From positions 372,001 to 436,000 of the forward strand of contig NZ_JAVHTY010000004.1 of assembly GCF_031085165.1 (NCBI RefSeq): a DNA stretch of 64,000 nt. Reading direction: 5' to 3'. The DNA is from Pseudomonas sp. 102515. GTDB taxonomy: Bacteria; Pseudomonadota; Gammaproteobacteria; Pseudomonadales; Pseudomonadaceae. This document shows, piece after piece, positions 47,068-58,692 of the stretch. Every line of letters begins with the position of its first letter. The first letter of the stretch is position 1. Made by a program: the position numbers and the translations under genes. Below the pieces are notes generated by a model. It saw only the letters and a list, made by a program, of their open reading frames with translations. It searched no databases and was not told the origin of the DNA.

Positions 47068-47099
47068 AAAAGCCCGCCGTCTGGCGACGGCGGGCTTTT
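47068..47099. terminator. Terminator after ispB
   Basis: AAAAGCCCGCCGTC pairs perfectly with GACGGCGGGCTTTT around TGGC. It starts 17 bp beyond the ispB stop on the minus strand and ends in a T run in that direction. Confidence 0.9.
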
Positions 47100-47115
47100 C
47101 AGTCGACGGCAGGCC

Positions 47116-48090
47116 TCAGTGGGTACGGGCCACCGAGAAGCGACCCAGGTCGGCGAGGGCGTCGCGATAGTCGCTGGCGGGCAGGGCATCCAGGCAGGCG
47201 ATGGCCCGCTCGGCGAATTCCTGCGCCTTGCGCGCGGTGTAGTCCAGGGCGCCGGCGGCTTCGACGGCGGCGCGCACGCCTTCCAGATCCTGGCTGCCCC
47301 CCTGGCGGATCGCCTGGCGTACCAGCGCGGCCTGTTCGGCAGTGCCTTCGCGCATGGTCACGATCAGCGGGAGGGTCGGTTTGCCCTCGGCCAGGTCGTC
47401 ACCGACGTTCTTGCCGAGGGCCACGGCGTCGCCCTGGTAGTCGAGCAGGTCATCGACCAGCTGGAAGGCCACGCCCAGATGATCGCCATAGCGGCGCAGG
47501 GCGTCCGCCTGTTCGGCGCTGGCGCCGGCCAGGATCGCCGCGCTGTGGGTGGAGGCCTCGAAGAGCATGGCGGTCTTGCCGCGAATGACCTCCATGTAGA
47601 TCTCTTCGGTGGTGCTGGCGTCGCGGATCTTCGACAGCTGCAGCACCTCGCCCTCGGCGATGACGCGAGTGGCCTGGGAGATGATGCGCATCACCTCCAT
47701 GGAACCCAGCGCCACCATCATCTCGAAGGAGCGGGCATAGAGGAAGTCGCCGACCAGAACGCTGGGAGCATTGCCCCAGAGGGCGTTGGCAGTGGAACGG
47801 CCACGTCGCATCCCCGAGGCATCGACAACGTCGTCGTGCAACAGGGTGGAGGTGTGCAGGAATTCGATGGTCGCCGCCAGCAGCTGCAGGTCGTGGTCGG
47901 CTCGCCCGAGCGCCTTGCCGGCCAGCAGCACCAGCAGCGGACGCAGGCGTTTGCCACCCGCGGAGACGATGTAGTCGCCAATCTTCTCGACCAGCGGCAC
48001 GCGCGAGGTCAGCTGCTGGCGGATGATGCCGTCTACGGCGGCGAAATCGTCCGTCACCACGCGATAGAAGGACTGGGATTGCTGCGTCAT
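47116..48090 (-). CDS. ispB: Polyprenyl (octaprenyl) diphosphate synthase
   Basis: The 324-residue trans-prenyltransferase has the two Asp-rich metal sites: first HDDVVDASGMRRGR (about 85-98) and second QLVDDLLDYQGD (near 210), plus GGKRLRPLL near 45. It extends farnesyl diphosphate with isopentenyl diphosphate to make the ubiquinone side chain; pseudomonads usually make ubiquinone-9, so the product may be solanesyl. It is divergent from rplU with about 400 bp between, the classical arrangement. Confidence 0.95.
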   Translation of the reverse strand: MTQQSQSFYRVVTDDFAAVDGIIRQQLTSRVPLVEKIGDYIVSAGGKRLRPLLVLLAGKALGRADHDLQLLAATIEFLHTSTLLHDDVVDASGMRRGRSTANALWGNAPSVLVGDFLYARSFEMMVALGSMEVMRIISQATRVIAEGEVLQLSKIRDASTTEEIYMEVIRGKTAMLFEASTHSAAILAGASAEQADALRRYGDHLGVAFQLVDDLLDYQGDAVALGKNVGDDLAEGKPTLPLIVTMREGTAEQAALVRQAIRQGGSQDLEGVRAAVEAAGALDYTARKAQEFAERAIACLDALPASDYRDALADLGRFSVARTH

Positions 48091-48283
48091 TGAGAGGTGT
48101 CCACTGGAGGTCCGGGCAATATTCAGGCGGCCGGATGGCGCATGACCGCCAGACTATGCCCTAGGGACCGGCACGAGTGCCATGCCCAGGGATTGCCATC
48201 GCGCTCCCGCGGCTCGCCGCTCCTGCCGATTTAGGCTGGGCACCGGCCCGGCATGGCCGCTGAACGAGGTTGCGCGGCATGCT

Positions 48284-48320
48284 AGGGGTGGGGTGGGGGG
48301 CTGTCAAGGCGGGGGCGGGC
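48284..48320 (+). other. G-rich tract upstream of the rplU promoter
   Basis: Four-G, four-G and six-G runs separated by single T (48285-48300) are followed after ten bases by GGGGGCGGG. The strand asymmetry could support a G-quadruplex on the plus strand, just upstream of the rplU -35 box, though the last loop is longer than in strict motifs. Confidence 0.35.
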
Positions 48321-48325
48321 GGCTC

Positions 48326-48354
48326 TTGCCTCCTGGCCTGGGCTTGCGTAGAAT
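48326..48354 (+). promoter_or_regulatory. Sigma-70 promoter of rplU-rpmA
   Basis: TTGCCT (48326-48331) and TAGAAT (48349-48354) have a 17-bp spacer and lie about 140 bp before rplU. The rest of the 401-bp gap 48091-48491 contains a leader and the G-rich tract, with no gene seen. Confidence 0.7.
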
Positions 48355-48491
48355 CGCGGGCCCTGAACATTCCTAGGGTTGACCCCCTGTCTTACGCAAT
48401 TGCGCGGCGGTCCTTCCGGTCCCGTGCAGCCATGCCGGTCGACGATACCTCCTATAAAGCACCGGGTGAGCAGGTTTAACGGAGATTTACC

Positions 48492-48806
48492 ATGTCCTAC
48501 GCAGTTATCGTTACCGGTGGCAAGCAATACAAGGTCGCCGAAGGCGAATACCTGAAGGTCGAGAAGCTCGACATCGCCACCGGTGAAACCGTCACCTTCG
48601 ACCAGGTTCTGCTGGTTGGCAACGGTGACGACGTCAAGATCGGTCTGCCGGTCGTTGATGGTGCCAAAGTGACCGCCGAAGTGACCGCCCAGGGCCGTCA
48701 CGACAAGGTCACCATCATCAAATTCCGTCGTCGTAAGCATCACATGAAGCGTCAGGGCCACCGTCAGTGGTTCACTGAAATCAAGATCACTGGCATCCAG
48801 GCCTGA
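48492..48806 (+). CDS. rplU: 50S ribosomal protein L21
   Basis: The 104-residue protein begins [20 protein letters not shown] and ends [15 protein letters not shown], with [20 protein letters not shown] binding 23S rRNA in domain I. Length and sequence match L21 throughout. GGAG lies 7 nt upstream. It is followed by rpmA after 26 bp and is transcribed from the promoter at 48326, giving a leader of about 130 nt. Confidence 0.99.
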   Translation: MSYAVIVTGGKQYKVAEGEYLKVEKLDIATGETVTFDQVLLVGNGDDVKIGLPVVDGAKVTAEVTAQGRHDKVTIIKFRRRKHHMKRQGHRQWFTEIKITGIQA

Positions 48807-48832
48807 TCTCGCCTCTAACGGAGAATTGACTC

Positions 48833-49093
48833 ATGGCACACAAAAAAGCGGGTGGTTCTACTCGTAACGGTCGCGATTCCGAAAGCAAACGCCTTGGCGT
48901 GAAGCTGTACGGCGGCCAGGTCGTCAAGGCCGGCAACATCATCGTACGTCAGCGCGGTACCCAGTACCATGCCGGTTACGGCGTGGGCCTCGGCAAGGAT
49001 CACACCCTGTTCGCGAAAGTGGACGGCGTGATCAAGTTCGACGTGAAGGGCGCCTTCGGCCGTCGTTACGTGAGCATCGTCGCCGCCGCCTAA
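48833..49093 (+). CDS. rpmA: 50S ribosomal protein L27
   Basis: The 86-residue protein starts [20 protein letters not shown], the L27 N-terminus that reaches the peptidyl transferase centre, and continues [21 protein letters not shown]. It has no N-terminal extension needing cleavage. It forms the rplU-rpmA pair and ends before a terminator at 49109. Confidence 0.99.
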   Translation: MAHKKAGGSTRNGRDSESKRLGVKLYGGQVVKAGNIIVRQRGTQYHAGYGVGLGKDHTLFAKVDGVIKFDVKGAFGRRYVSIVAAA

Positions 49094-49108
49094 GGCCTGT
49101 GACGAAAG

Positions 49109-49138
49109 AAAAGCCCTGTCTACCCGACGGGGCTTTTT
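49109..49138 (+). terminator. Terminator after rpmA
   Basis: AAAAGCCCTGTC pairs with GACGGGGCTTTT around TACCC (one G-T pair), followed by a T run, 16 bp beyond the rpmA stop. Confidence 0.85.
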
Positions 49139-49152
49139 CGTTTGTAGTTAAG

Positions 49153-49319
49153 CTAGTGTGGTGTTTCAGAAGTTACCTGCACAATTTTGGCGGCGCTTTT
49201 TCGGCCTGGGCGTTGTTGCCGCTCCTCGCCATAGCCCTGCTATGACTCGTCGCGGCGCCTAGCCCAGGTCAAAAAATCACTCGCCAATTCTTGCGCGAAC
49301 TTCTGAAGCACCACACTAG
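49153..49319. mobile_element. 167-bp palindromic MITE-like element between rpmA and obg
   Basis: The element is bounded by CTAGTGTGG and CCACACTAG. Its 22-bp ends (49153-49174 and 49298-49319) are inverted with one mismatch. The interior is also largely self-complementary: GGCCTGGGCG against CTAGCCCAGGTC, and GCCATAG against CTATGAC around the centre. No coding frame is inside. It matches my memory of a family of small CTAG-ended repeats in Pseudomonas intergenic DNA. It lies after the rpmA terminator, so the insertion is neutral for that operon, and ends 39 bp before obg. Confidence 0.8.
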
Positions 49320-50570
<1,251 letters not shown>

Positions 50571-50585
50571 GAAAGGAGCTTGCCC

Positions 50586-51704
50586 ATGCGTGATCAGGTG
50601 TCTGGCGCCCAGCGCTGGGTGGTGAAGATCGGCAGTGCCCTGCTGACCGACGACGGTCGTTGTCTGGACGGTGGGGCCATGGCCGGTTGGGTCGAGCAGA
50701 TGGTGGCCCTGCACCAGGCGGGCGTCGAACTGGTGCTGGTGTCCTCGGGTGCGGTGGCGGCTGGCATGAGCCGGCTCGGCTGGGCACAGCGCCCGACCGC
50801 CATCAACGAGTTGCAGGCGGCCGCGGCGGTGGGGCAGATGGGGTTGGTGCAGGCCTGGGAATCCAGTTTTGCCGAGCACCAGGTGCAGACCGCGCAGATC
50901 CTGCTGACCCATGACGACCTGTCCGATCGCAAGCGCTATCTCAACGCCCGGAGTACCTTGCGGACCCTGGTGAGCCTGGGCGTGGTGCCGGTGATCAACG
51001 AAAACGATACCGTCGTGACCGACGAGATCCGTTTTGGCGACAACGACACCCTGGCCGCCCTGGTGGCCAACCTGGTCGAGGCCGATCTGCTGGTCATCCT
51101 CACCGATCGCGATGGCATGTTCGACGCCGATCCGCGCAACAACCCCGACGCCAGCCTCATCAGCGAGGCGCGTGCCGACGATCCGGCCCTGGATCTGGTC
51201 GCTGGCGGTACCGGCGGTGCCCTGGGACGTGGCGGCATGCAGACCAAGCTGCGTGCTGCCCGTCTGGCAGCGCGTTCCGGTGCCTATACCGTCATCGTCG
51301 GCGGGCGTATCCAGCAGGTGCTCAGTCGCCTGCAGCAGGGCGAGCAGCTGGGGACCCTGCTGTCACCCGAGCGCGGCCTGGTCGCGGCGCGCAAGCAGTG
51401 GCTGGCCGGGCATCTGCAGGTGCGAGGCACCCTGCGCCTGGATGCCGGCGCGGTGCAGGCCCTGGTAGGCGGTCATCGCAGTCTGTTGCCGGTAGGTGTG
51501 CGGGAGCTGGAAGGCAGCTTCCGGCGCGGCGAGATGGTCGCCTGCGTCGGTCCGGATGGGCGCGAGGTGGCGCGTGGTCTGGTCAACTACAGTGCGACCG
51601 AGGCCCGGCGCATACTGGGGCGGCCCTCGGATGCCATCGTCGTCGAGCTGGGCTATGTCTACGAGCCCGAACTGATCCACAGGGACAATCTGGTCCTGGT
51701 CTGA
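50586..51704 (+). CDS. proB: Glutamate 5-kinase
   Basis: The 372-residue enzyme has an N-terminal amino-acid kinase domain ([56 protein letters not shown]) and a C-terminal PUA domain (about 280-372). It makes gamma-glutamyl phosphate, the first step of proline synthesis, and is feedback controlled by proline. The ATG at 50586 has AAGGAG at 7 nt; a TTG two codons upstream is closer to the ribosome site and less likely. It lies 15 bp after obg and ends at a bidirectional terminator. Confidence 0.97.
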   Translation: MRDQVSGAQRWVVKIGSALLTDDGRCLDGGAMAGWVEQMVALHQAGVELVLVSSGAVAAGMSRLGWAQRPTAINELQAAAAVGQMGLVQAWESSFAEHQVQTAQILLTHDDLSDRKRYLNARSTLRTLVSLGVVPVINENDTVVTDEIRFGDNDTLAALVANLVEADLLVILTDRDGMFDADPRNNPDASLISEARADDPALDLVAGGTGGALGRGGMQTKLRAARLAARSGAYTVIVGGRIQQVLSRLQQGEQLGTLLSPERGLVAARKQWLAGHLQVRGTLRLDAGAVQALVGGHRSLLPVGVRELEGSFRRGEMVACVGPDGREVARGLVNYSATEARRILGRPSDAIVVELGYVYEPELIHRDNLVLV

Positions 51705-51760
51705 CAATCGCCGATCCTGGCGCCTCTCCGGAGGCGTTGGGTTTTCGAATCGCAGGCGAT

Positions 51761-51786
51761 AAAAAACCGGCCTAGGCCGGTTTTTT
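51761..51786. terminator. Bidirectional terminator between proB and rpsT
   Basis: AAAAAACCGG CCTAGG CCGGTTTTTT is a 26-nt perfect palindrome between the convergent proB and rpsT ends, with T runs on both strands. A smaller hairpin, GCCTCTCCGGAGGC, lies just upstream (51722). Confidence 0.95.
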
Positions 51787-51799
51787 ATTCGAACGCTTA

Positions 51800-52078
51800 T
51801 CAGGCAGCGGCGGGGGTAGCCAGGGCCTTGATGTGAGCGTTCAGGCGGCTCTTGTGACGAGCGGCCTTGTTCTTGTCGATGATGCCCTTGTCGGCCATGC
51901 GGTCGATGACCGGGACGGCAGCGACATAAGCGGACTTGGCTTTTTCCAGGTCCTTGGCTTCGATCGCCTTGACGACGTTCTTGATGTAGGTACGCACCAT
52001 GGAGCGCAGGCTCGCATTGTGGCTGCGACGCTTCTCAGCCTGTTTGGCGCGTTTTTTGGCGGAGGGGGAGTTAGCCAC
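51800..52078 (-). CDS. rpsT: 30S ribosomal protein S20
   Basis: From a GTG at 52078 (AAGGAG, 7 nt) the product is 92 residues, [18 protein letters not shown] at the start, with [17 protein letters not shown] and the Ala-rich end. It binds 16S rRNA helices 9 and 44. A longer frame to 52186 would run through the promoter and was rejected. The leader contains three related TACAGAG/CTCTGTA blocks that may allow alternative pairing. S20 is known to repress its own translation in E. coli, where the start codon is non-AUG, as here. Confidence 0.98.
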   Translation of the reverse strand: MANSPSAKKRAKQAEKRRSHNASLRSMVRTYIKNVVKAIEAKDLEKAKSAYVAAVPVIDRMADKGIIDKNKAARHKSRLNAHIKALATPAAA

Positions 52079-52110
52079 CGTGGAGCTCCTTCGAAAAAGA
52101 CTGTATTGGG

Positions 52111-52186
52111 TACAGAGCGAACTCTGTAGCAAGTACAGAGCTAAATTAAGGTCGCGAATCTTGACGTCCCTGGCGGCGGCTGTCAA
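52111..52186 (-). promoter_or_regulatory. rpsT promoter and structured leader
   Basis: On the minus strand TTGACA (52186-52181) and CAAGAT (52163-52158) have a 17-bp spacer. Downstream the leader carries TACAGAG twice (52111-52117, 52134-52140 on the plus strand) flanking CTCTGTA (52122-52128), so CTCTGTA can pair with either neighbour. The rest of the gap to 52321 shows nothing further. Confidence 0.55.
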
Positions 52187-52321
52187 GGCTGTCTGGATGG
52201 ATATCCGGCTGGTCGCCGATGAAGGGCCTCGTTACACTCGATCGCTTGTGTCCATCGCACGACTGCGCTCGCGCGCTTCTTTCGTCACGTCCCGCTGCGT
52301 TCACCGAGTCCTCTCCCTGCC

Positions 52322-53860
52322 ATGAATCTGCTCAAGTCCCTGGCCGCCGTCAGCTCCATGACCATGCTGTCCCGCGTGCTGGGTTTCGTGCGCGACACCA
52401 TCGTCGCCCGCACCTTTGGCGCCGGCATGGCCACCGACGCTTTCTTCGTCGCCTTCAAGTTGCCCAATCTCCTGCGCCGCATCTTCGCCGAGGGCGCCTT
52501 TTCCCAGGCCTTCGTGCCCATCCTGGCCGAATACAAGGCCCAGCAGGGCGAGGAGGCCACCCGTACCTTCCTGGCCTATGTCAGTGGCCTGTTGACCCTG
52601 GTGCTGGCGGTGGTCACGGTGCTGGGCATGCTGGCCGCGCCCCTGGTGATCTGGATCACCGCGCCGGGCTTTGCCGATACCCCGGAGAAATTCGCCCTCA
52701 CTTCCAGCCTGCTGCGGGTGACCTTTCCCTACATCCTGCTGATCTCCCTGGCCTCCCTGGCCGGCGCCGTGCTCAATACCTGGAACAGATTCAGCGTGCC
52801 GGCCTTCGTGCCGACCCTGCTCAACATCAGCATGATCATCTTCGCGCTGTTCCTGACGCCCTATTTCGATCCGCCGATCATGGCGCTGGCCTGGGCGACC
52901 CTGGTGGGCGGCCTGGCCCAGTTCCTCTATCAACTGCCGCACCTCAAGCGCATCGGCATGCTGGTGCTGCCGCGGCTGAATCTGCGCGATACCGGTGTCT
53001 GGCGGGTCATGAAGCAGATGGGGCCGGCGATCCTCGGGGTATCGGTCAGCCAGATCTCGCTGATCATCAACACCATCTTCGCCTCCTTCCTGGCAGCCGG
53101 CTCGGTGTCCTGGATGTACTACGCCGATCGCCTGATGGAGTTGCCTTCGGGGGTGCTCGGCGTGGCGCTCGGGACCATCCTGCTCCCTGCGCTGTCGCGC
53201 ACCTACGCCAAGGCCGATCGCCAGGAGTATTCGCGGCTGCTCGACTGGGGCCTGCGGCTGTGCTTCCTGCTGGTGCTGCCTTGCTCGGCGGCCCTGGCGT
53301 TGCTGTCCGAGCCCCTGACCGTCTCGCTGTTCCAGTACGGCCGCTTCGATGCCCATGACGCCCTGATGACCCAGCGGGCGCTGGTCGCCTATGCCGTGGG
53401 GCTGCTCGGCATCATCCTGGTCAAGGTGCTGGCGCCGGGCTTCTATGCCCAGCAGAACATCAAGACGCCGGTGAAGATCGCCATTTTCACCCTGGCGGTG
53501 ACCCAGGTGCTCAACCTGATCCTGATCGGTCCGTTGCAGCATGTCGGCCTGGCCCTGGCCATAGGTCTGGCGGCCTGCCTCAACGCCGGCCTTTTGTTCT
53601 GGCAGTTGCGCCGCCATAACCTGTTCATCCCTCAGGCCGGCTGGACGGGCTTCCTGCTGCGGCTGCTGATCGCCGTGGTGGTGATGAGCGCCGTGCTGTT
53701 CGGCCTGATGCAGGTCCTGCCCAGCTGGAGCGAAGGGCTGATGTGGCAGCGCCTGCTGCGCCTGGGCGGTCTGGTCGCGGCGGGGGTGCTGGCCTATTTC
53801 GCCAGTCTGTTCCTGCTCGGCTTCCGCGTACGCGACTTCAATCGGCGAGCGGTGCTGTGA
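52322..53860 (+). CDS. murJ: Lipid II flippase MurJ
   Basis: The 512-residue integral membrane protein has about 14 TM helices and matches MurJ/MviN throughout: [20 protein letters not shown] at the start, [20 protein letters not shown], and [18 protein letters not shown]. It flips lipid II to the periplasm for peptidoglycan synthesis. It is located between rpsT and ribF as in other pseudomonads. No clear Shine-Dalgarno is present; the conserved N-terminus sets the start. Confidence 0.97.
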   Translation: MNLLKSLAAVSSMTMLSRVLGFVRDTIVARTFGAGMATDAFFVAFKLPNLLRRIFAEGAFSQAFVPILAEYKAQQGEEATRTFLAYVSGLLTLVLAVVTVLGMLAAPLVIWITAPGFADTPEKFALTSSLLRVTFPYILLISLASLAGAVLNTWNRFSVPAFVPTLLNISMIIFALFLTPYFDPPIMALAWATLVGGLAQFLYQLPHLKRIGMLVLPRLNLRDTGVWRVMKQMGPAILGVSVSQISLIINTIFASFLAAGSVSWMYYADRLMELPSGVLGVALGTILLPALSRTYAKADRQEYSRLLDWGLRLCFLLVLPCSAALALLSEPLTVSLFQYGRFDAHDALMTQRALVAYAVGLLGIILVKVLAPGFYAQQNIKTPVKIAIFTLAVTQVLNLILIGPLQHVGLALAIGLAACLNAGLLFWQLRRHNLFIPQAGWTGFLLRLLIAVVVMSAVLFGLMQVLPSWSEGLMWQRLLRLGGLVAAGVLAYFASLFLLGFRVRDFNRRAVL

Positions 53861-53939
53861 TTGCACAAGGCCGGGTGTGCGCCTGTCCTCGCGGCAGGCA
53901 TCCAGATATAATCGATTAATTTCTGAGCAATACCTACCC

Positions 53940-54887
53940 ATGCAGCTGTTTCGTGGTCTCCATCATCTCGACGCCTTTCCCAAGGGCTGCGTTGCCACCA
54001 TCGGCAACTTCGACGGGGTTCACCTGGGGCACCAGGCCATCCTCGCGCGGCTGCGTGAGCGGGCGGCGGAGCTCGGGGTGCCCAGTTGCGTGGTGATCTT
54101 CGAGCCGCAGCCGCGTGAATTCTTCCTGCCCGATATCGCGCCGGTGCGCCTGACCCGTCTGCGCGAGAAGCTGGAATGCTTCGCGCGCCATGGCGTCGAC
54201 AACGTGCTCTGCCTGAATTTCAACCGGCGGCTACGCGAGTTGTCCGCCGAGGCCTTCGTCCAGCAGGTGCTGGTGGGCGGCCTGGGGGTGAAGCACCTGG
54301 AGATCGGTGACGACTTCCGCTTCGGCTGTGATCGCGCCGGCGACTTCACCTACCTGAATCTGGCTGCCCGCGACCACGGATTCACCTTGGAAGCCGCCAC
54401 CACTGTCGAGCTGGACGGCCTGCGCGTGAGCAGTACCCTCATCCGCCAGGCCCTGGCCGACGGCGATCTGGCCCTGGCTGCGCGCATGCTGGGCCGCCCC
54501 TACAGCCTCTCGGGGCGGGTATTGCACGGCCAGAAGTTGGCGCGTCAGCTGGGTTGGCCGACCGCCAATGTCCAGCTCAAGCGGCGCCGACCGCCGCTGC
54601 GCGGCGTCTATCTGGTCAGCAGCCTGATCGATGGGCAGGTGGTGCCGGGCGTGGCCAACATCGGCCAGCGGCCGACGGTGCAGGGCGATGGCCGTCCGCA
54701 CCTGGAGATCCATCTGCTGGACTTTGCCGGCGACCTCTATGGCCGCCACCTCAGCGTGACCTTCGTGCAGAAGGTCCGCGACGAACAGAAATTCGCCTCT
54801 CTGGAGGCCCTCAAGGCGGCGATCGAAGCGGACGTCGCCACGGCCCGCGCCTACTGGCAGGGGCAACCGTCAACGAGCCTGGACTGA
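53940..54887 (+). CDS. ribF: Bifunctional riboflavin kinase/FAD synthetase
   Basis: From the ATG at 53940 the protein is 315 residues. The N-terminal FMN adenylyltransferase domain has [12 protein letters not shown] (near 22) and [15 protein letters not shown]; the C-terminal riboflavin kinase domain has [20 protein letters not shown] and GVYLVSSL. It converts riboflavin to FMN and then FAD. The 79-bp upstream gap has no room for, and no sign of, an FMN riboswitch. The next gene, ileS, starts 1 bp after its stop. Confidence 0.97.
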   Translation: MQLFRGLHHLDAFPKGCVATIGNFDGVHLGHQAILARLRERAAELGVPSCVVIFEPQPREFFLPDIAPVRLTRLREKLECFARHGVDNVLCLNFNRRLRELSAEAFVQQVLVGGLGVKHLEIGDDFRFGCDRAGDFTYLNLAARDHGFTLEAATTVELDGLRVSSTLIRQALADGDLALAARMLGRPYSLSGRVLHGQKLARQLGWPTANVQLKRRRPPLRGVYLVSSLIDGQVVPGVANIGQRPTVQGDGRPHLEIHLLDFAGDLYGRHLSVTFVQKVRDEQKFASLEALKAAIEADVATARAYWQGQPSTSLD

Positions 54888-54888
54888 C

Positions 54889-57723
54889 ATGACCGATTAC
54901 AAAGCGACGCTCAACCTGCCGGAAACGGCATTCCCGATGAAAGCCGGCCTGCCGCAGCGCGAGCCGGAAGCGCTCAAGCGCTGGCAGGACATCGACCTGT
55001 ACGGGAAGCTGCGCGCCATCGGCAAGGGCCGTCCGACCTTCATCCTGCATGACGGTCCGCCCTATGCCAACGGCAGCATCCATATCGGTCATGCGCTGAA
55101 CAAGATCCTCAAGGACATCATTACCCGTTCCAAGACCCTGGCCGGCTTCGATGCCCCCTATGTGCCGGGCTGGGATTGCCATGGTCTGCCCATCGAGCAC
55201 AAGGTGGAGACCACCTTCGGCAAGAATCAGCCGGCGGACCTGACCCGCGAGCGTTGCCGCGCCTATGCCAGCGAGCAGATCGAAGAGCAGAAGGCCGGCT
55301 TCGTCCGCCTGGGCGTGCTGGGTGACTGGAGCAATCCCTACCTGACCATGAACTTCGCCAACGAGGCCGGCGAGATCCGCGCCCTGGGCGAACTGGTCAA
55401 GAAGGGCTTCGTCTTCAAGGGCCTCAAGCCGGTCAATTTCTGCTTCGACTGCGGCTCGGCCCTGGCCGAGGCCGAGGTGGAGTACCAGGACAAGAGGTCC
55501 GACGCCATCGACGTGGCCTTCCCGGTCGCCGATGCCGACAAGCTGGCCGCTGCCTTCGGCCTCGATGCGCTGGCCAAGCCCACCGCCATCGTCATCTGGA
55601 CCACCACCCCCTGGACCATCCCGGCCAACCAGGCGCTCAACGTGCATCCCGAGTTCACCTATGCGCTGGTGGACGTCGGTGATCGCCTGCTGCTGCTGGC
55701 CGAAGAGCTGGTGGAAAGCTGCCTGGTGCGCTACGGGCTGCAGGGTGAGGTGATCGCCACTGCCCCGGGTACCGCCCTGGAGCTGATCAACTTCCGTCAT
55801 CCGCTGTACGAGCGGCTGTCGCCCATCTACCTGGCCGAATACGTCGAGCTGGGCGCCGGTACGGGCATCGTGCACTGCTCGCCTGCCTACGGCGAAGACG
55901 ACTTCCGCATCTGCAAGCAGTACGGCCTGAGCAACGACGACATCCTCAATCCGGTGCAGAGCAACGGTGTCTACGCCGAGTCGCTGCCGCTGTTTGGCGG
56001 CCAGTTCATCTGGAAGGCCAACCCGGGCATCGTCGGCGCGCTGGAAGAGGCGGGCGCCCTGCTCAAGCACGAGGTGATCAACCACAGCTACATGCACTGC
56101 TGGCGCCACAAGACCCCGCTGATCTATCGCGCCACCGCCCAGTGGTTCGTCGGCATGGACAAGCAGCCCAACGAGGGCGCCACCCTGCGCGAGCGCTCCC
56201 TGGCGGCCATCGAACAGACCCAGTTCGTCCCGGCCTGGGGCCAGGCGCGGCTGCACGGCATGATCGCCGGCCGGCCCGACTGGTGCATCTCGCGCCAGCG
56301 CAACTGGGGCGTGCCGATTCCTTTCTTCACCCACAAGGAAAGCGGCGAGCTGCACCCGCGTACCGTCGAGCTGATGGAAGAGGTGGCCCAGCGCGTCGAG
56401 CGCGAGGGCATCGAAGCCTGGTTCAAGCTCGATCCCGCGGAACTGCTCGGCGAAGAAGCCGGCCAGTACGACAAGAGTCGCGACACCCTCGATGTCTGGT
56501 TCGATTCCGGCACCACCCACTGGCACGTGCTGCGTGGCTCCCATGCCGAGCTGGCCCATGACCAGGGTCCGGTGGCCGATCTCTACCTTGAGGGTTCCGA
56601 CCAGCATCGCGGCTGGTTCCACTCCTCGCTGCTGACCGGTTGCGCCATCGACGGCCATGCCCCCTACAAGGAACTGCTGACCCACGGTTTCACCGTGGAC
56701 GAGCAGGGCCGCAAGCAGTCCAAGTCGCTGGGCAACGTGGTCGCTCCGCAAAAGGTCATCGACAGCCTGGGCGCCGACATTCTGCGCCTCTGGGTCGCAT
56801 CGACCGACTACACCGGCGAGATGGCGGTTTCCGACCAGATCCTGCAGCGCAGTGCCGACTCCTATCGCCGCATCCGCAACACCGCGCGCTTCCTGCTCTC
56901 CAACCTGTCCGGCTTCGATCCGGCGGTCAACCGGGTCGCGCCCGAGGACATGATCGACCTGGATCGCTGGGCCGTGGATCGCGCCCTGCTGCTGCAACAG
57001 GAAATCGAGCAGGCCTACGCCGAGTACCGTTTCCTCAACGTCTACCAGAAGGTGCATAACTTCTGCGTGCAGGAGCTGGGCGGCTTCTACCTAGACATCA
57101 TCAAGGACCGCCAGTACACCACCGGCGCCGACAGCCTGCCGCGGCGCTCCTGCCAGACCGCGCTGTATCTCATCGCCGAGGCCCTGGTGCGCTGGATCGC
57201 GCCCATCCTGTCCTTTACCGCCGACGAGATCTGGCAGTACCTGCCGGGCGAGCGTGAAGAATCGGTGATGCTGACCACCTGGTACGACGGCCTCTTCGAC
57301 CTGCCTGAGGGTGCGACCCTGGATCGCGCCTACTGGGATCAGGTGATGGCGGTCAAGGCCGCGGTCAACAAGGAGCTCGAGAACCAGCGTGCCGCCAAGA
57401 CCCTGGGTGGCAGCCTGCAGGCGGAGATCACCCTCTACGCCGACAGCGCCCTGCAGACGGTGCTGGAGGCCCTGGGCAACGAACTCAGATTCGTGCTGAT
57501 CTCGTCCCAGGCCGCTGTCCAGCCGCTGGAAAAGGCCCCGGAAGGCGCCGTGACCAGCGAACTGAGCGGACTCAAGCTGGTGGTGCGCAAGTCCGAGGCA
57601 CCCAAGTGCGCCCGTTGCTGGCACCACAGCCACAGTGTCGGCCAGGACGCCGCGCACCCGGAGATCTGCGAGCGCTGCGTGACCAACGTCTACGGTGCCG
57701 GCGAGGTGCGCGAGCATGCGTGA
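54889..57723 (+). CDS. ileS: Isoleucyl-tRNA synthetase
   Basis: The 944-residue class I synthetase has HIGH at 65-68 ([12 protein letters not shown]), the KMSKS loop as KQSKS near 608, a CP1 editing domain ([15 protein letters not shown]) and the C-terminal zinc site CARCWHHSH...CERC. It charges tRNA-Ile and edits valine. It starts 1 bp after ribF and its end overlaps lspA by 8 bp. This ribF-ileS-lspA-fkpB-ispH order is conserved in gamma-proteobacteria. Confidence 0.99.
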   Translation: MTDYKATLNLPETAFPMKAGLPQREPEALKRWQDIDLYGKLRAIGKGRPTFILHDGPPYANGSIHIGHALNKILKDIITRSKTLAGFDAPYVPGWDCHGLPIEHKVETTFGKNQPADLTRERCRAYASEQIEEQKAGFVRLGVLGDWSNPYLTMNFANEAGEIRALGELVKKGFVFKGLKPVNFCFDCGSALAEAEVEYQDKRSDAIDVAFPVADADKLAAAFGLDALAKPTAIVIWTTTPWTIPANQALNVHPEFTYALVDVGDRLLLLAEELVESCLVRYGLQGEVIATAPGTALELINFRHPLYERLSPIYLAEYVELGAGTGIVHCSPAYGEDDFRICKQYGLSNDDILNPVQSNGVYAESLPLFGGQFIWKANPGIVGALEEAGALLKHEVINHSYMHCWRHKTPLIYRATAQWFVGMDKQPNEGATLRERSLAAIEQTQFVPAWGQARLHGMIAGRPDWCISRQRNWGVPIPFFTHKESGELHPRTVELMEEVAQRVEREGIEAWFKLDPAELLGEEAGQYDKSRDTLDVWFDSGTTHWHVLRGSHAELAHDQGPVADLYLEGSDQHRGWFHSSLLTGCAIDGHAPYKELLTHGFTVDEQGRKQSKSLGNVVAPQKVIDSLGADILRLWVASTDYTGEMAVSDQILQRSADSYRRIRNTARFLLSNLSGFDPAVNRVAPEDMIDLDRWAVDRALLLQQEIEQAYAEYRFLNVYQKVHNFCVQELGGFYLDIIKDRQYTTGADSLPRRSCQTALYLIAEALVRWIAPILSFTADEIWQYLPGEREESVMLTTWYDGLFDLPEGATLDRAYWDQVMAVKAAVNKELENQRAAKTLGGSLQAEITLYADSALQTVLEALGNELRFVLISSQAAVQPLEKAPEGAVTSELSGLKLVVRKSEAPKCARCWHHSHSVGQDAAHPEICERCVTNVYGAGEVREHA

Positions 57724-58219
57724 CGCCCAGCGTTTCGGTGCCTTGCCCTGGTTGGCCCTGAGCGTGCTGGTGATCCTGCTGGATCAGCTGACCAAGCTCT
57801 ACTTCCAGGCCAACCTGTCGCTCTACCAGCAGGTGCCGGTGATTCCGGACATCCTCAGCTGGACCCTGGCCTACAACCCGGGCGCCGCCTTCAGTTTCTT
57901 GGCCGATCACTCCGGTTGGCAGCGCTGGTTCTTCGCCGGCATCGCCGCGGTGGTGAGCGTGGTCCTGGTGGTCTGGCTCAAGCGCCTGCGCAACGACACC
58001 TGGACCGCCATCGCCCTGGCCCTGATCCTCGGTGGTGCCCTGGGTAATCTCTATGACCGCCTGGTGCTGGGCCATGTCATCGACTTCATCCTGGTGCACT
58101 GGCGCCAGGAGTGGTACTACCCAGCCTTCAACCTGGCCGACAGCGCCATCACCGTCGGTGCCGTGATGCTGGCCCTGGACATGTTCCGCAAGAAGAAGCC
58201 CGAGGAAGCCCATGGCTGA
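57716..58219 (+). CDS. lspA: Lipoprotein signal peptidase
   Basis: From the ATG at 57716 the protein is 167 residues with four TM helices. The catalytic Asp pair lies in [14 protein letters not shown] and [11 protein letters not shown]. It cleaves the signal peptide of lipid-modified prolipoproteins, such as the several lipoproteins in this window. It overlaps ileS by 8 bp and fkpB by 8 bp, so translation is coupled. Confidence 0.97.
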   Translation: MRDAQRFGALPWLALSVLVILLDQLTKLYFQANLSLYQQVPVIPDILSWTLAYNPGAAFSFLADHSGWQRWFFAGIAAVVSVVLVVWLKRLRNDTWTAIALALILGGALGNLYDRLVLGHVIDFILVHWRQEWYYPAFNLADSAITVGAVMLALDMFRKKKPEEAHG

Positions 58220-58658
58220 GATCACCATCGGCCCGGATACCCGGGTCACCCTGCATTTCGCCATCAAGCTGCAGAATGGCGACGTGGTGGACAGCACCTT
58301 CGACAAGGCGCCGGCCACCTTCACCGTGGGCGACGGCAATCTGCTGCCCGGTTTCGAGCAGGCGCTGTTCGGCCTCGAAGCCGGTACCAAGACCAGCCTG
58401 ACCATTCCGCCGGAGCGCGGCTTCGGCCAGCCCAACGACGGCAACCTGCAGACCATGGCGCGGGACGACTTCAGTGACATGGAGCTGTCCCCCGGTCTGC
58501 TGATCATCTTCGGCGACGCCGCCGGCGGCGAGATGCCTGGCGTGGTCAAGAGCTACGACGACGAGCAGGTGATCATCGACTTCAACCACCCGCTGGCCGG
58601 CCGTGTGCTGACCTTCGACGTGGACATCCTGGCCATCGAGCCTGCCGTCTCCCATTGA
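58212..58658 (+). CDS. fkpB: FKBP-type peptidyl-prolyl isomerase FkpB/SlpA
   Basis: The 148-residue protein is an FKBP domain with an inserted flap, as in SlpA/Fkp[41 protein letters not shown] and [15 protein letters not shown]. It lacks the His-rich tail of SlyD. It catalyses proline isomerisation in the cytoplasm. It overlaps lspA by 8 bp and is followed by ispH after 34 bp. Confidence 0.95.
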   Translation: MAEITIGPDTRVTLHFAIKLQNGDVVDSTFDKAPATFTVGDGNLLPGFEQALFGLEAGTKTSLTIPPERGFGQPNDGNLQTMARDDFSDMELSPGLLIIFGDAAGGEMPGVVKSYDDEQVIIDFNHPLAGRVLTFDVDILAIEPAVSH

Positions 58659-58692
58659 TCCAACGCCGCCCGTGAAGCGGGCAGAGGAGCCT

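Noticed and set aside
53861-53939. Possible FMN riboswitch before ribF
   Set aside because: The gap is only 79 bp and has none of the conserved RFN element segments.
52301-53941. Minus-strand open frame of 546 codons, very Gln/Asp/His-rich
   Set aside because: It is antisense to murJ; the odd composition comes from reading hydrophobic codons backward.
54811-57057. Minus-strand open frame of 748 codons
   Set aside because: It is antisense to ileS, which is certain, and has no family signature.
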